A stretch of 64,000 nt of DNA. Origin: Flammeovirga sp. SJP92. Its GTDB lineage: Bacteria > Bacteroidota > Bacteroidia > Cytophagales > Flammeovirgaceae. The DNA is taken from positions 124,001 through 188,000 of the forward strand of contig NZ_LQAQ01000042.1 in assembly GCF_001583495.1 (NCBI RefSeq), read 5' to 3'. The position numbers and the translations under genes were made by a program. The notes under the pieces are model-generated. The model was not told the origin of the DNA, did no database searches, and saw nothing but the letters and a program-made list of their open reading frames with translations. Of the stretch, positions 45,295 through 53,964 are shown piece by piece. Numbering within the stretch: the stretch's first letter is position 1; every line of letters begins with the position of its first letter.

Positions 45295-48200
45295 ATGAAA
45301 AAAAGAGTACTTTATTTCCTCTTTCTTTTCTTGGGGGTGGTTGCTACAGCCTTTTCTCAAGAAAGAATTATTTCAGGTGTCATTCGTGATGCCAATGGAG
45401 AAACGCTTCCGGGCGCTACTGTCATGATTGAAGGAACAACAAACGGTTCTGTATCAGATTTTGATGGAAATTACACTGTTGCTACAGAAGCTACAGATGC
45501 CGTTTTGGTGGTTCGACTTATCGGTTATAAAACGCAGAATGTCACGGTAGGTACAAAATCAGTGATTGATTTTACCCTGCTTGAAGATGTGGAACAGCTT
45601 GAAGAAGTGGTAGTTACCGCATTAGGTATTGAAAAAGATAAAAAATCACTGGGTTATTCTGTTTCAGAAGTAAAAGGTGATGACCTGAAAGGTGCTGACA
45701 ATGGAGTTTTAAATAACTTAAATGGTAAAGTAGCAGGTGTACAGGTAAATACATCTTCAGGTGCACCTGGTGCATCATCTCGTATTACTATTCGTGGTAA
45801 CTCTTCATTGACAGGTAACAACCAACCGTTATTTGTAATTGATGGAGTGCCGATGGATAACACCTATAACTCAGGAAATACATCAAGTGGTGGCACTGAC
45901 TTCGGTTCACCAATCAATGATATCAACCCAGACGATATTGAGTCAATGTCAGTATTGAAAGGTCCAAACGCAGCCGCTTTATATGGTTCAAGAGCACAAA
46001 ATGGTGCTATCGTAATCACCACAAAATCAGGTAAAGGATCAAAAGGATTGGGTGTTACACTTTCCAACACTACTACATTCCAAAAGCCATTGGTTTTACC
46101 GAATTACCAAAACGAATACGGTCAGGGTTTGAATGGTCAATTCTCATTTTCAGATGGTAAGAACGGTGGTACTTATGATGGAGTGGATGAATCATGGGGT
46201 CCTAGACTAGACCAAGGAACAAACATTCCTCAGTTCTACTCTAATGGTGAGCCAGTGCCCTGGGTATCGAATCCCAATAACGTAGAAGATTTCTTTGAAA
46301 CAGGTCACGTTTCTACAACAAACCTATCCATCCAAAATGCGACGGATAAATCAAATGTTCGTTTCTCTATGATGTACTCAGATCAAGAAGGTATGGTGCC
46401 AAACACAGGCTTAGAGAACTACTCGGCTTCATTAAACTTCGGTCATAAAATCAATGAGAAGTTACAATTAGATACTAAAATCACGTATTCAAGAAGATCT
46501 TCAGATAACTTGCCTCAGCAAGGTTACGGTGAAAATAACGTCATGCAACAGTTTGTATGGTTTGGTCGTCAAGTAGATACAAATATGCTGAAAGACTACA
46601 AAAAAGCTGATGGAACGCCTTACAACTGGAACTACAACTACCATGATAACCCGTATTGGATCTTGAATGAGAACACAAACTCACAGCTAAGAGACCGTGT
46701 AAATGGTTATGCCTCATTGAAGTGGAACATTACAGATTACTTAAATTTCAAAGTGAAGGGTGGTACTGATTTGTATACTGAAAACCGTTTGTCGAAATCA
46801 GCAATGTACTCGATCAATGACCCTGACGGTGGTTTCTATGAATCCAACTACTTTGTCAATGAGACCAACTTTGATTTCTTGTTCTCGTTCTCAAAAGACT
46901 TCGGTTCAGACTGGAATGTGAATGCCAACTTTGGTGGAAACAACATGTACAGAGTGTATAAATCGAATTCAATGGAAGCATTTGGTTTAGCTTCACCGGG
47001 CGTTTATACACCAGCCAATGCAACTGGCCAAGTGGAATCACAGACTTACTTCGAAGAGAAAATCATCAACTCATTATATGGTACGGCTTCGGTAGGTTTC
47101 AGAGATTATTTATTTGCTGATGTAACTTTACGTAATGATTGGTCTTCAACATTGCCGGTACAAAACAACTCGTTTATGTATCCATCAATCAACCTGTCTT
47201 ATGTATTCTCAGAGCATATTGATTTGCCATCATGGATCTCTCAAGGTAAGATTAGAGGTGGATGGGCCGAAGTAGGTAACGATACAGATCCTTACAATAC
47301 AATGAACGTTTACACAAGTGGATTGCCTTATAATGGTTATCCGATGTTTAAATATGAAACTACTCAAGCGAATCCTGATTTAAGATCAGAAAGAACACAA
47401 TCATGGGAAGTTGGTTTGGATATGGGATTCTTCAATAACCGTTTAGGATTTGAAGCGGCTTATTATGAAAAAGCAACTTACGATCAAATTGTTCCAGCAG
47501 ACGTCTCAGCAGCATCAGGTTATAGATATTCTTATATCAATGCAGGACAGATTGACAACAAAGGTTTTGAATTAATGGTATTTGCCACTCCTGTACAGAC
47601 TGATGAGGTGACTTGGGATGTATCATTCAATTTCTCAAAAAACAAAAACGAAGTAGTTGAGCTTGCAGAAGGTGTAGATTCATTTGTATTAGGTGAATAC
47701 TGGGGCTTAACAACAGAGGCTCGTCCAGGTGAAGAGTTAGGAACGTTTTACGGTTATGCTTACCAACGTGATGATGCAGGTAATGTAATGGTCGATGAAA
47801 ATGGTTTCCCAATGAAAACAGAAGAGAAAGTGAAGTTAGGTTCTATCAACCCAGATTGGAGAGGTGGTATCCGCAACTCGGTTTCTTATAAGAACTTCAC
47901 ATTATCAGCATTGATTGATATTTCTGTTGGAGGCGACATCTTCTCTGTAACAAACATGTTTGGTCAATATGCAGGTGTACTTGATGTAACAGCTGTAAAT
48001 CGTGAAGCTGGCAGAGTAACTAATGGTGTAGGTGTAGACGGTAATCCGAATACAATTGTAGTTTCTTCTCAAGATTACTACCAGTCGCTTTACGGAATTC
48101 ATGAAGAATTTTTATACGATGCTACTTATGTGAAATTGGCTGAACTGTCAATCGCTTATAACATTCCATCTACTTTCACTAAGAAATATGGTATTCAAGG

Positions 48201-48366
48201 GATGAGCGTAGCATTTGTAGGTAATAACCTTTGGATGATTCATAAAAACGCTCCGAACATTGATCCACAAGCGGGCTTCGGTTCTAGCTTAGATGGTCAA
48301 GGTTTTGAATTTGGTCAGTTGCCATCACCACAAAGTTTTGGTTTCGACATCAAAATGAAATTCTAA
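45295..48366 (+). CDS. SusC/RagA-family TonB-dependent outer membrane transporter
   Basis: A 1,023-residue outer membrane receptor. A signal peptide (KRVLYFLFLFLGVVATAFSQ) is followed by a carboxypeptidase-regulatory-like domain (about 25-100, ISGVIRDANGETLPGATVMIEGT). A TonB-box/plug region follows (VVVTALGIEKDKKSLGYSVSEV; QPLFVIDGVPMDN; IESMSVLKGPNAAALYGSRAQNGAIVITTK). A 22-strand barrel fills the rest, and the C-terminus FGFDIKMKF ends in an aromatic residue. With SusD it forms the import complex for a large nutrient, either a glycan or a peptide. The gene lacks a neighbouring sensor (HTCS, anti-sigma/ECF pair) and enzymes, so the substrate is unknown. Confidence 0.97.
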   Translation: MKKRVLYFLFLFLGVVATAFSQERIISGVIRDANGETLPGATVMIEGTTNGSVSDFDGNYTVATEATDAVLVVRLIGYKTQNVTVGTKSVIDFTLLEDVEQLEEVVVTALGIEKDKKSLGYSVSEVKGDDLKGADNGVLNNLNGKVAGVQVNTSSGAPGASSRITIRGNSSLTGNNQPLFVIDGVPMDNTYNSGNTSSGGTDFGSPINDINPDDIESMSVLKGPNAAALYGSRAQNGAIVITTKSGKGSKGLGVTLSNTTTFQKPLVLPNYQNEYGQGLNGQFSFSDGKNGGTYDGVDESWGPRLDQGTNIPQFYSNGEPVPWVSNPNNVEDFFETGHVSTTNLSIQNATDKSNVRFSMMYSDQEGMVPNTGLENYSASLNFGHKINEKLQLDTKITYSRRSSDNLPQQGYGENNVMQQFVWFGRQVDTNMLKDYKKADGTPYNWNYNYHDNPYWILNENTNSQLRDRVNGYASLKWNITDYLNFKVKGGTDLYTENRLSKSAMYSINDPDGGFYESNYFVNETNFDFLFSFSKDFGSDWNVNANFGGNNMYRVYKSNSMEAFGLASPGVYTPANATGQVESQTYFEEKIINSLYGTASVGFRDYLFADVTLRNDWSSTLPVQNNSFMYPSINLSYVFSEHIDLPSWISQGKIRGGWAEVGNDTDPYNTMNVYTSGLPYNGYPMFKYETTQANPDLRSERTQSWEVGLDMGFFNNRLGFEAAYYEKATYDQIVPADVSAASGYRYSYINAGQIDNKGFELMVFATPVQTDEVTWDVSFNFSKNKNEVVELAEGVDSFVLGEYWGLTTEARPGEELGTFYGYAYQRDDAGNVMVDENGFPMKTEEKVKLGSINPDWRGGIRNSVSYKNFTLSALIDISVGGDIFSVTNMFGQYAGVLDVTAVNREAGRVTNGVGVDGNPNTIVVSSQDYYQSLYGIHEEFLYDATYVKLAELSIAYNIPSTFTKKYGIQGMSVAFVGNNLWMIHKNAPNIDPQAGFGSSLDGQGFEFGQLPSPQSFGFDIKMKF

Positions 48367-48392
48367 TTTCTGAGCAAGTGAATTATTAAAAA

Positions 48393-48414
48393 GTTGAGGG
48401 AAATTTCCCTCAAC
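48393..48414 (+). repeat. Intercistronic hairpin between susC and susD
   Basis: GTTGAGGGAAATTTCCCTCAAC is a perfect 22-bp palindrome 26 bp after the susC stop and 16 bp before the susD start. There is no T-run, so it probably adjusts mRNA stability or SusC:SusD ratio and is unlikely to terminate. Confidence 0.75.
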
Positions 48415-48430
48415 CTAAATTTGAAGAAGA

Positions 48431-50170
48431 ATGAAAAAATCAATTATATATATAGCATCAATCTTGATGACTTTGGGGATGACTTCGTGTTTCAAAAACT
48501 TTGAAGATATGCAGACCAACCCCAATTATCCTACAGATGTAAAACCAGGTAATTTATTTGCCAATGCCACTTTCTCTAGAATTGGAGGTATTTATGGTGT
48601 GCAAGCTGAAGATTTCAACATGACAGGTAGCGGTCTTTGGGCACAGCATTTTGGTAAAATCCAGTACATTGATGAAGATTATTATGAGTACAGATCCAAT
48701 GTAATCGACTTATACTGGAAGTATATGTATGCAGGTTCATCATCAAATGGTACAGCTTCATTGTATGATTTAGAATTAGGATTGATGAAAATCCGTGAAT
48801 TAAAAGAGGCATTGCAAGCAGAAGCGAATCAAGATGTGAAAGCGATTGCAGATGCTGAAGCAATGGAAGGAGCAATGTTGGTCGTTCGTACTTATCTTTT
48901 CTCTGTAATGACTGATGTTTGGGGAGATATTCCTTATTCAGAAGCTTTGAAAACAGTAGCATTAGGTTATGAATCGACGATCACTCAACCAAAATATGAT
49001 GCTCAAAAAGACATCTATGATGACTTCTTTAACCGTTTGTCAGAAGCCAATGAATTACTTTCTCACGGTGGAAATGTAGAGCCTCAATCTGATATGATTT
49101 ATGGTGGAGATGCTACAAAATGGCAGAAATTTGCAAACTCGTTGGCAGCAAGATTATATATCCATATATCAAAAGTAGATCCTTCAACAGCAGCAAAAGG
49201 TTTGGATTTGATTTTCAGTAATCCAGCAAAATATCCAGTATTCAGTTCAATTGAAGACGATGCAATGCTTACGTATGCAGGTACTCAACCTTACGAGCAC
49301 CCTTTCTTTGAAAACTATGTTCGTGATTCACGTGATGATCATGCTATCTCGTATACAATGATTGACATGATGAAGCAAAGAAAAGATACCCGTATGTATA
49401 TCTTCGCAACGCCAACACCAAATTCTATTGCAATGTTTGATTCTACAGGAAATACTGCAGATATTAAATATGAAGGTATCGAAAACGGAAAACCAAAAGA
49501 GGAGGATTTCAGAATTGCGGATATTTCAAGAATTGGTGTATTGTACAGAGGAACAGCAAACAGTGTTTCACATGTGATGTCTTATTCTGAATTAGAATTT
49601 ATCAGAGCTGAAGCGGCTGCAGTATTAAACGTAGGAAGTGCAGGTGATGCTCAGTCGGCTTATGAAAGAGGTATTCACGCTTCTTTTGAAAGACAATATA
49701 AATTGGCAGATCAATATGGTATCAGAACTGCAGAATTTGTTGCTCAAAATGGTAGCACTACTTTCTCAGAAAAAGTAGTAACAGAATCTGATGGTACTGA
49801 TATTGAGATTTCATTGGCCAACTTAGAAGATCATTACAAAAGAACATTAGAAACAGAAGCAGTAGCTTGGAATGCAGGGAATGCAGCACAGTTGATTGCG
49901 GAACAGAAATTTATTTCCATTTTCACAAATGGTCCTGAAGCATTTACTGAAGTTCGCCGTACTAATTTCCCTCAGCTTACTTTTGTAAGAGGTGGTACAC
50001 AATACAAAGGTTTAGGCCTTCCATACCGTTTCCCTTATGCAATTTCGGAACAAACTACCAACGGAGCGAATCTAGCTCCTGCTATGGAAGGTATCACCAA
50101 TACAATGTATGGTAAAACACTTTGGTGGAATACAAAAGCATTTGACAACTATAGAATGTTAGGCAACTAG
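48431..50170 (+). CDS. SusD/RagB-family nutrient-binding outer membrane lipoprotein
   Basis: A 579-residue lipoprotein with lipobox LGMTSC (C20) and the SusD helical fold. Recognisable elements are the early NPNYPTDVKPGNLFANATF, a TPR-like helical region (DVWGDIPYSEALK) and C-terminal YSELEFIRAEAAAVLN and IAEQKFISIFTNGPEAFTEVRR blocks. It is of the SusD-like 2 type. It acts as a lid on the SusC barrel and binds the ligand at the cell surface. It lies 64 bp downstream of susC with a hairpin between. Confidence 0.95.
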   Translation: MKKSIIYIASILMTLGMTSCFKNFEDMQTNPNYPTDVKPGNLFANATFSRIGGIYGVQAEDFNMTGSGLWAQHFGKIQYIDEDYYEYRSNVIDLYWKYMYAGSSSNGTASLYDLELGLMKIRELKEALQAEANQDVKAIADAEAMEGAMLVVRTYLFSVMTDVWGDIPYSEALKTVALGYESTITQPKYDAQKDIYDDFFNRLSEANELLSHGGNVEPQSDMIYGGDATKWQKFANSLAARLYIHISKVDPSTAAKGLDLIFSNPAKYPVFSSIEDDAMLTYAGTQPYEHPFFENYVRDSRDDHAISYTMIDMMKQRKDTRMYIFATPTPNSIAMFDSTGNTADIKYEGIENGKPKEEDFRIADISRIGVLYRGTANSVSHVMSYSELEFIRAEAAAVLNVGSAGDAQSAYERGIHASFERQYKLADQYGIRTAEFVAQNGSTTFSEKVVTESDGTDIEISLANLEDHYKRTLETEAVAWNAGNAAQLIAEQKFISIFTNGPEAFTEVRRTNFPQLTFVRGGTQYKGLGLPYRFPYAISEQTTNGANLAPAMEGITNTMYGKTLWWNTKAFDNYRMLGN

Positions 50171-50180
50171 AATATAACCG

Positions 50181-50257
50181 AATTCCAATTCAGTGTAACG
50201 CTGAGTTGGAATTTAAAGTTTGAGGAAAGGAATCACCTATTAGGGGGTTCTTTTTTT
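50181..50257 (+). terminator. Terminator region after susD
   Basis: A first hairpin, AATTCCAATTCAG with CTGAGTTGGAATT (about 50181-50213), is followed by an imperfect GGAATCACC/GGGGGTTC hairpin ending in seven T. Confidence 0.7.
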
Positions 50258-50348
50258 ATTTGAAGAGAAATCAAATTTGTTATATGAATTAAAATTGCTA
50301 GTTTTAGATTCTGACTTAGTACTTTTGTAAATAATGAAATAACCAATC

Positions 50349-50861
50349 ATGCGTCTCTTTCTTCTTCCATTACTGTTATTGATCTATAATGTTTCTTGGA
50401 GTCAAAAAACGGAAATAACACTATCTATTTCATCTTCAGACTTAAGTGAAGATTTTAGTATTTTATCTTCAAAAAATGATGAATTATTGTTTTTAGTTTA
50501 TGAAGACAAGGACGATGTGTTGGACAACCCCGTCTTGATGAAGGAGTTTAACTTTGATTCAACACAGATGGATATTAGTTTTTTCCATCAATTAGACCTT
50601 TCAAAATCATATGTTTACTTTTTAATTGAGTTGGATAGTAGAAGAAATCACCTTCAAATAGATCCGATTATAAGATTACATTATAAGAAAATAGCGCACT
50701 GTTTTAGAGAATCGGATTACCTATGTGTAGAAGAGTATCTTGAAGATGAGGATGTTCTAGGCATCGGGACTTTTAAAATACCTACAGCAAATGAGATAGA
50801 AGGTGTGTATAAAATTGACAGTTATAAATATAAGATTAAAGTGGATACTTTCTTTGATTAA
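50349..50861 (+). CDS. Exported hypothetical protein
   Basis: A 170-residue protein with a signal peptide (MRLFLLPLLLLIYNVSWSQ). The mature part is acidic and strand-rich (TLSISSSDLSEDFSILSSKNDELLFLVYEDKDDVLDNP), with two cysteines in CFRESDYLC. No family was recognised. A candidate Bacteroidota -7 element (TACTTTTG at 50320-50327) precedes it. It lies between the susD terminator and an outer-membrane barrel gene. Confidence 0.7.
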   Translation: MRLFLLPLLLLIYNVSWSQKTEITLSISSSDLSEDFSILSSKNDELLFLVYEDKDDVLDNPVLMKEFNFDSTQMDISFFHQLDLSKSYVYFLIELDSRRNHLQIDPIIRLHYKKIAHCFRESDYLCVEEYLEDEDVLGIGTFKIPTANEIEGVYKIDSYKYKIKVDTFFD

Positions 50862-50902
50862 TCTTTTAGAAGGCGTATTTTATGATAACTAAAATCGAGT
50901 GA

Positions 50903-50953
50903 AGTACTAAGCCAAAAAATAGAATTAGGAGCAAATAATTCTGTCTTAGTACT
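50903..50953. repeat. AGTAC-cored inverted repeat
   Basis: AGTACTAAG (50903-50911) and CTTAGTACT (50945-50953) are perfect inverted repeats, with an inner AGAATT/AATTCT pair (50921-50926 and 50937-50942). The core motif CTTAGTACT also occurs at 50315-50323 and 40963-40971. Confidence 0.6.
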
Positions 50954-50983
50954 GTTAAAGTTAAAAACTATTTCTCTTCATTT

Positions 50984-52246
50984 ATGCCGCTGAAAAAACT
51001 CAAACATTATTTTCTTTTTTTTTGCTTGTTTTGGACTTTAAAAAGTAATGCTCAGGATTGGGAAAAAAGACATCAATTTGCAAAAGCATATTTTGGAGTA
51101 AGCAATTATTTTGTGCCTCATTTATCCAATGGAAATTATCTTACGGAAGAAGGTGTAATAGCTTTCTCTAAAAGTGGTTTTATGTCGCCTGCCATCAATA
51201 TTGGAGCTACACATTTTTGGGGTTATGCTGATTTTTATATTTCTATTAATACAGCATCGATCAAAATGGGGAAAGATAAAATCAATAATGCATATAGGTT
51301 TGGTACATTTACAGGTGTAAGAGTCTATCCCTTGGCTTCTAAAGAAAAAACAATTCGTCCCTATTTAGGATATAAATTTTCCCCTTTCAGGTATAGACAA
51401 GAAGATATAAATGAACAAAAGTTTGCTTATACTCAAGTGAAATCTGTTTTTGATATTGGTTTAGGAATTCAATTTCCAAAGTTCTATTTGACGTTGGAAT
51501 ACAGTAGAGTTTTAAATACTTCTTTTGAAACGTATTTATCTCGGTCGGTGAAGAGTACAGACCAATTTCCTGATCAGACGTTTCAAGTTGGTTTCAATTA
51601 CATGGTGGAGACAACTAAAAGTGCAAGTAGAGACTCCAATAAAAAGCTCAATAAGGAGCTTAGTTCTTCTAATCAATTTGGATTATTCTTGGCTGTAGGT
51701 CCATCTTCAGCTTTCCCCACTGCATCATCAAGTTATATTACCGATCTTTATCCTTTCTTAGATGATAAAGCTTTTCCAAGTATTTTTGCAGACATTGCTT
51801 TAGGGTATCATTTCACAAAATGGGATCTTATTACAGCAATTTCTTATCGACAGATGTCCCAGAAGCGGAGTGCTTATGCATTAGATTTAAACATCAAAAG
51901 AAAAAGCATCAGCTTTGAAGCTTATAAATTTATAGCCGATTATCATGGATTTGTCCCATATTTAGGTTTAGGTGTGAGTTATGAAGATATTTCACTTACG
52001 GAAAACAATAACGGAGTAGAAGCTCCTTCCCAGACATCATCAATTTTTACTCCTAGTCTTGTTTTTGGTTGGGATATTCGTCCAAGTGAAAAAGGAGATT
52101 GGTGGGTTTTGCGTACTAACTTAAGATATTTCCCATTTTTGGAATTAGAGCGCCAACAAAAATCATTAAGTCTGCAGTTTATTGAGTTTAACTTTATTCA
52201 ATTTGTTTTTTACCCTCAAAGATTGCGTAAGTTAAATCGTATGTAA
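50984..52246 (+). CDS. Outer membrane beta-barrel protein with two barrel-like halves
   Basis: A 420-residue exported protein with a signal peptide ending SNAQ. Strands with alternating hydrophobic residues fill two halves: about 25-205 (AYFGVSNYFVPHLSNGNYL ... FQVGFNYMVE) and about 228-420 (FGLFLAVGPSSAFPTASSSYI ... FNFIQFVFYP). They are joined by a charged linker near 208-225. This looks like an internal duplication of a small outer-membrane barrel domain. No functional motif was recognised. It probably resides in the outer membrane. Confidence 0.7.
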   Translation: MPLKKLKHYFLFFCLFWTLKSNAQDWEKRHQFAKAYFGVSNYFVPHLSNGNYLTEEGVIAFSKSGFMSPAINIGATHFWGYADFYISINTASIKMGKDKINNAYRFGTFTGVRVYPLASKEKTIRPYLGYKFSPFRYRQEDINEQKFAYTQVKSVFDIGLGIQFPKFYLTLEYSRVLNTSFETYLSRSVKSTDQFPDQTFQVGFNYMVETTKSASRDSNKKLNKELSSSNQFGLFLAVGPSSAFPTASSSYITDLYPFLDDKAFPSIFADIALGYHFTKWDLITAISYRQMSQKRSAYALDLNIKRKSISFEAYKFIADYHGFVPYLGLGVSYEDISLTENNNGVEAPSQTSSIFTPSLVFGWDIRPSEKGDWWVLRTNLRYFPFLELERQQKSLSLQFIEFNFIQFVFYPQRLRKLNRM

Positions 52247-52464
52247 GCGTCTAATCTCTAAGTCTTAGAATAGTATTATGTTGTAAGTGTGATTTTATTT
52301 TAAGTTGAAATACAAAAAATCACCTTTCTTTATGTTAGGTTCAAGTTTAGGTGTGATTGCTTATCTTGAACGTTTTTGATCGGATTGCCTTTTCTTTCCT
52401 AATAAGTCAGATATTTTTAGTAATATTGGAACAGTCAAATTAATCTATCCAATTCACTTATTCA

Positions 52465-53319
52465 ATGAGAACTATTATACTATTTCTTCTTATTTTAACT
52501 TCATCGTGTTCAATTACAAAGTACCAAGAAAAGGGCGAAACAAATCCCACAAGTTTTCATGAGAAAATCCCTTTCAAAACAATAAAGTCCATCGTTTTAT
52601 TACCTGTTTTAATTGATGGGAAACCAAGAAATATGCTATTTGATACTGGCTCTCAGTTGAATTTAATCCAAAGGGAACAGCTGAAAGGTAAAACATATGG
52701 CGTTGATGGAGCCTCGAATAGAAAAGCGAAGATGGGAAGTGAAATTACAGCATCTATCAAAATAGGAGGCGTTGAGTTTACAAATACCGCTGCCTGGAAT
52801 GGTGATATGAAAGGCTTGAAAGAACAAATTCCTGATTTTGGAGGTTTAATCGGACAATCCATCATTAATAAAGCCAATTGGAAAATTGATTACCCGAACA
52901 AACAAATGGAAATATTTAATGGAAGTTTTTCAGAGGAGGGATTTCAAACCATTGATATCATTCGAGAAGAAGGGGTGCCTTATATTATGTTGACTGTGGA
53001 AGGAATACAATATAAAACAATAGTAGATTTAGGGTCGTCTTCCAATGGAATTAACGTTCCTAGTGATCATCCTCTTGCCAAGGTACTCTTAGAAAAATAC
53101 TCTTTTGTAGAAAATAAAAGAGAGATTTATACAATTGGAGGAAATCAGATGGTTACAGAGCAGGTCGGAACTATTAATTCCGTTGCAATTGGTGATATCA
53201 ATTTTAAAAACGTAGCTGTGGACATTCGTTCTTCTAGCCAACTAAGAGTTGGAATGCATTTTTTTAAAGATAAAATCTTAATTATCGATAATTTGAAAGA
53301 TGATTATTTTGTAAAGTAA
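52465..53319 (+). CDS. Retropepsin-like aspartic protease lipoprotein
   Basis: A 284-residue lipoprotein (lipobox LTSSC, C15) with two aspartic-protease half-sites. The first is MLFDTGSQLNLI (D60), the classical DTGS loop. The second is IVDLGSSSNGI (D188), a DxGS-type loop. A PDFGGLIGQSIINKANWKIDYPNKQMEIF block follows the first lobe. It therefore seems to be a single-chain, two-lobed pepsin-like fold, or a retropepsin dimer fused in one chain. Activity is plausible, with both Asp present, but the second loop deviates. The likely location is the periplasmic face of the envelope. Confidence 0.85.
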   Translation: MRTIILFLLILTSSCSITKYQEKGETNPTSFHEKIPFKTIKSIVLLPVLIDGKPRNMLFDTGSQLNLIQREQLKGKTYGVDGASNRKAKMGSEITASIKIGGVEFTNTAAWNGDMKGLKEQIPDFGGLIGQSIINKANWKIDYPNKQMEIFNGSFSEEGFQTIDIIREEGVPYIMLTVEGIQYKTIVDLGSSSNGINVPSDHPLAKVLLEKYSFVENKREIYTIGGNQMVTEQVGTINSVAIGDINFKNVAVDIRSSSQLRVGMHFFKDKILIIDNLKDDYFVK

Positions 53320-53964
53320 GCTTATCCAAATTTCGTTACTCCAAAAACTACTGATGCACTTTGTTATGAGTTCTTAAATAAAATGGATCTACTAAATCTT
53401 GAAATGTTGATATTTTTTGTTTAGATTTAGTGTAAAATATACTCTTAATTAAAAGTAAAGAGTATTACTATTGTGATTTCGTACTTATTATAAACCTTCC
53501 AGCCAAGATGTTTAATAGCAAAAAGTCTAAAGCTCAATACAATGAAATGAATAAAGGAACTGATGATCCTATCATTTTATTGACTAAAAATACTATTGTC
53601 AACTTCTACATATAGTCATCATCAATTTGATGAAAACCTTCAGTTTCTGAAAAATCACTGTTACTATTATTAAGAAAGCTCACTGAATTTCCTCTGATAA
53701 TATACACTACTAAATAACATTTTTTTCGGTATTGAACCTTCAATTCTTTTAGTTGACGGTTTTTGATTATAACTGAATGAACAATATACATGTACATTTT
53801 ATTCAATTCTATAAACATTAATCTACCTTTTATAGAACCTAATATATATAGTCGTATTAGCAATTTGTAAAATCATTCAGATCTATAGATGGCTGATTTT
53901 TAATAACTATCACCGGCTACATCTTTTTACACTTAGTATTTACAACATTAAAAAACGAAACGAA
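53320..53964. other. Gene-poor region with two weak small ORFs
   Basis: AT-rich, 645 bp. On the plus strand an ATG ORF of 35 codons (53508-53615, starting MFNSKKSKAQYNEMNKG) is followed by stop codons. On the minus strand a 70-codon frame reads from ATG 53818 to 53606. Neither has a recognised family, and either could be a decayed gene. Confidence 0.35.

Noticed and set aside
53606-53863. Minus-strand ORF of 85 codons in the 53.3-53.9 kb gap
   Set aside because: The first codon is TTG; an ATG version of 70 residues has no signal peptide, known motif or terminator. I leave it as low-confidence gap content.
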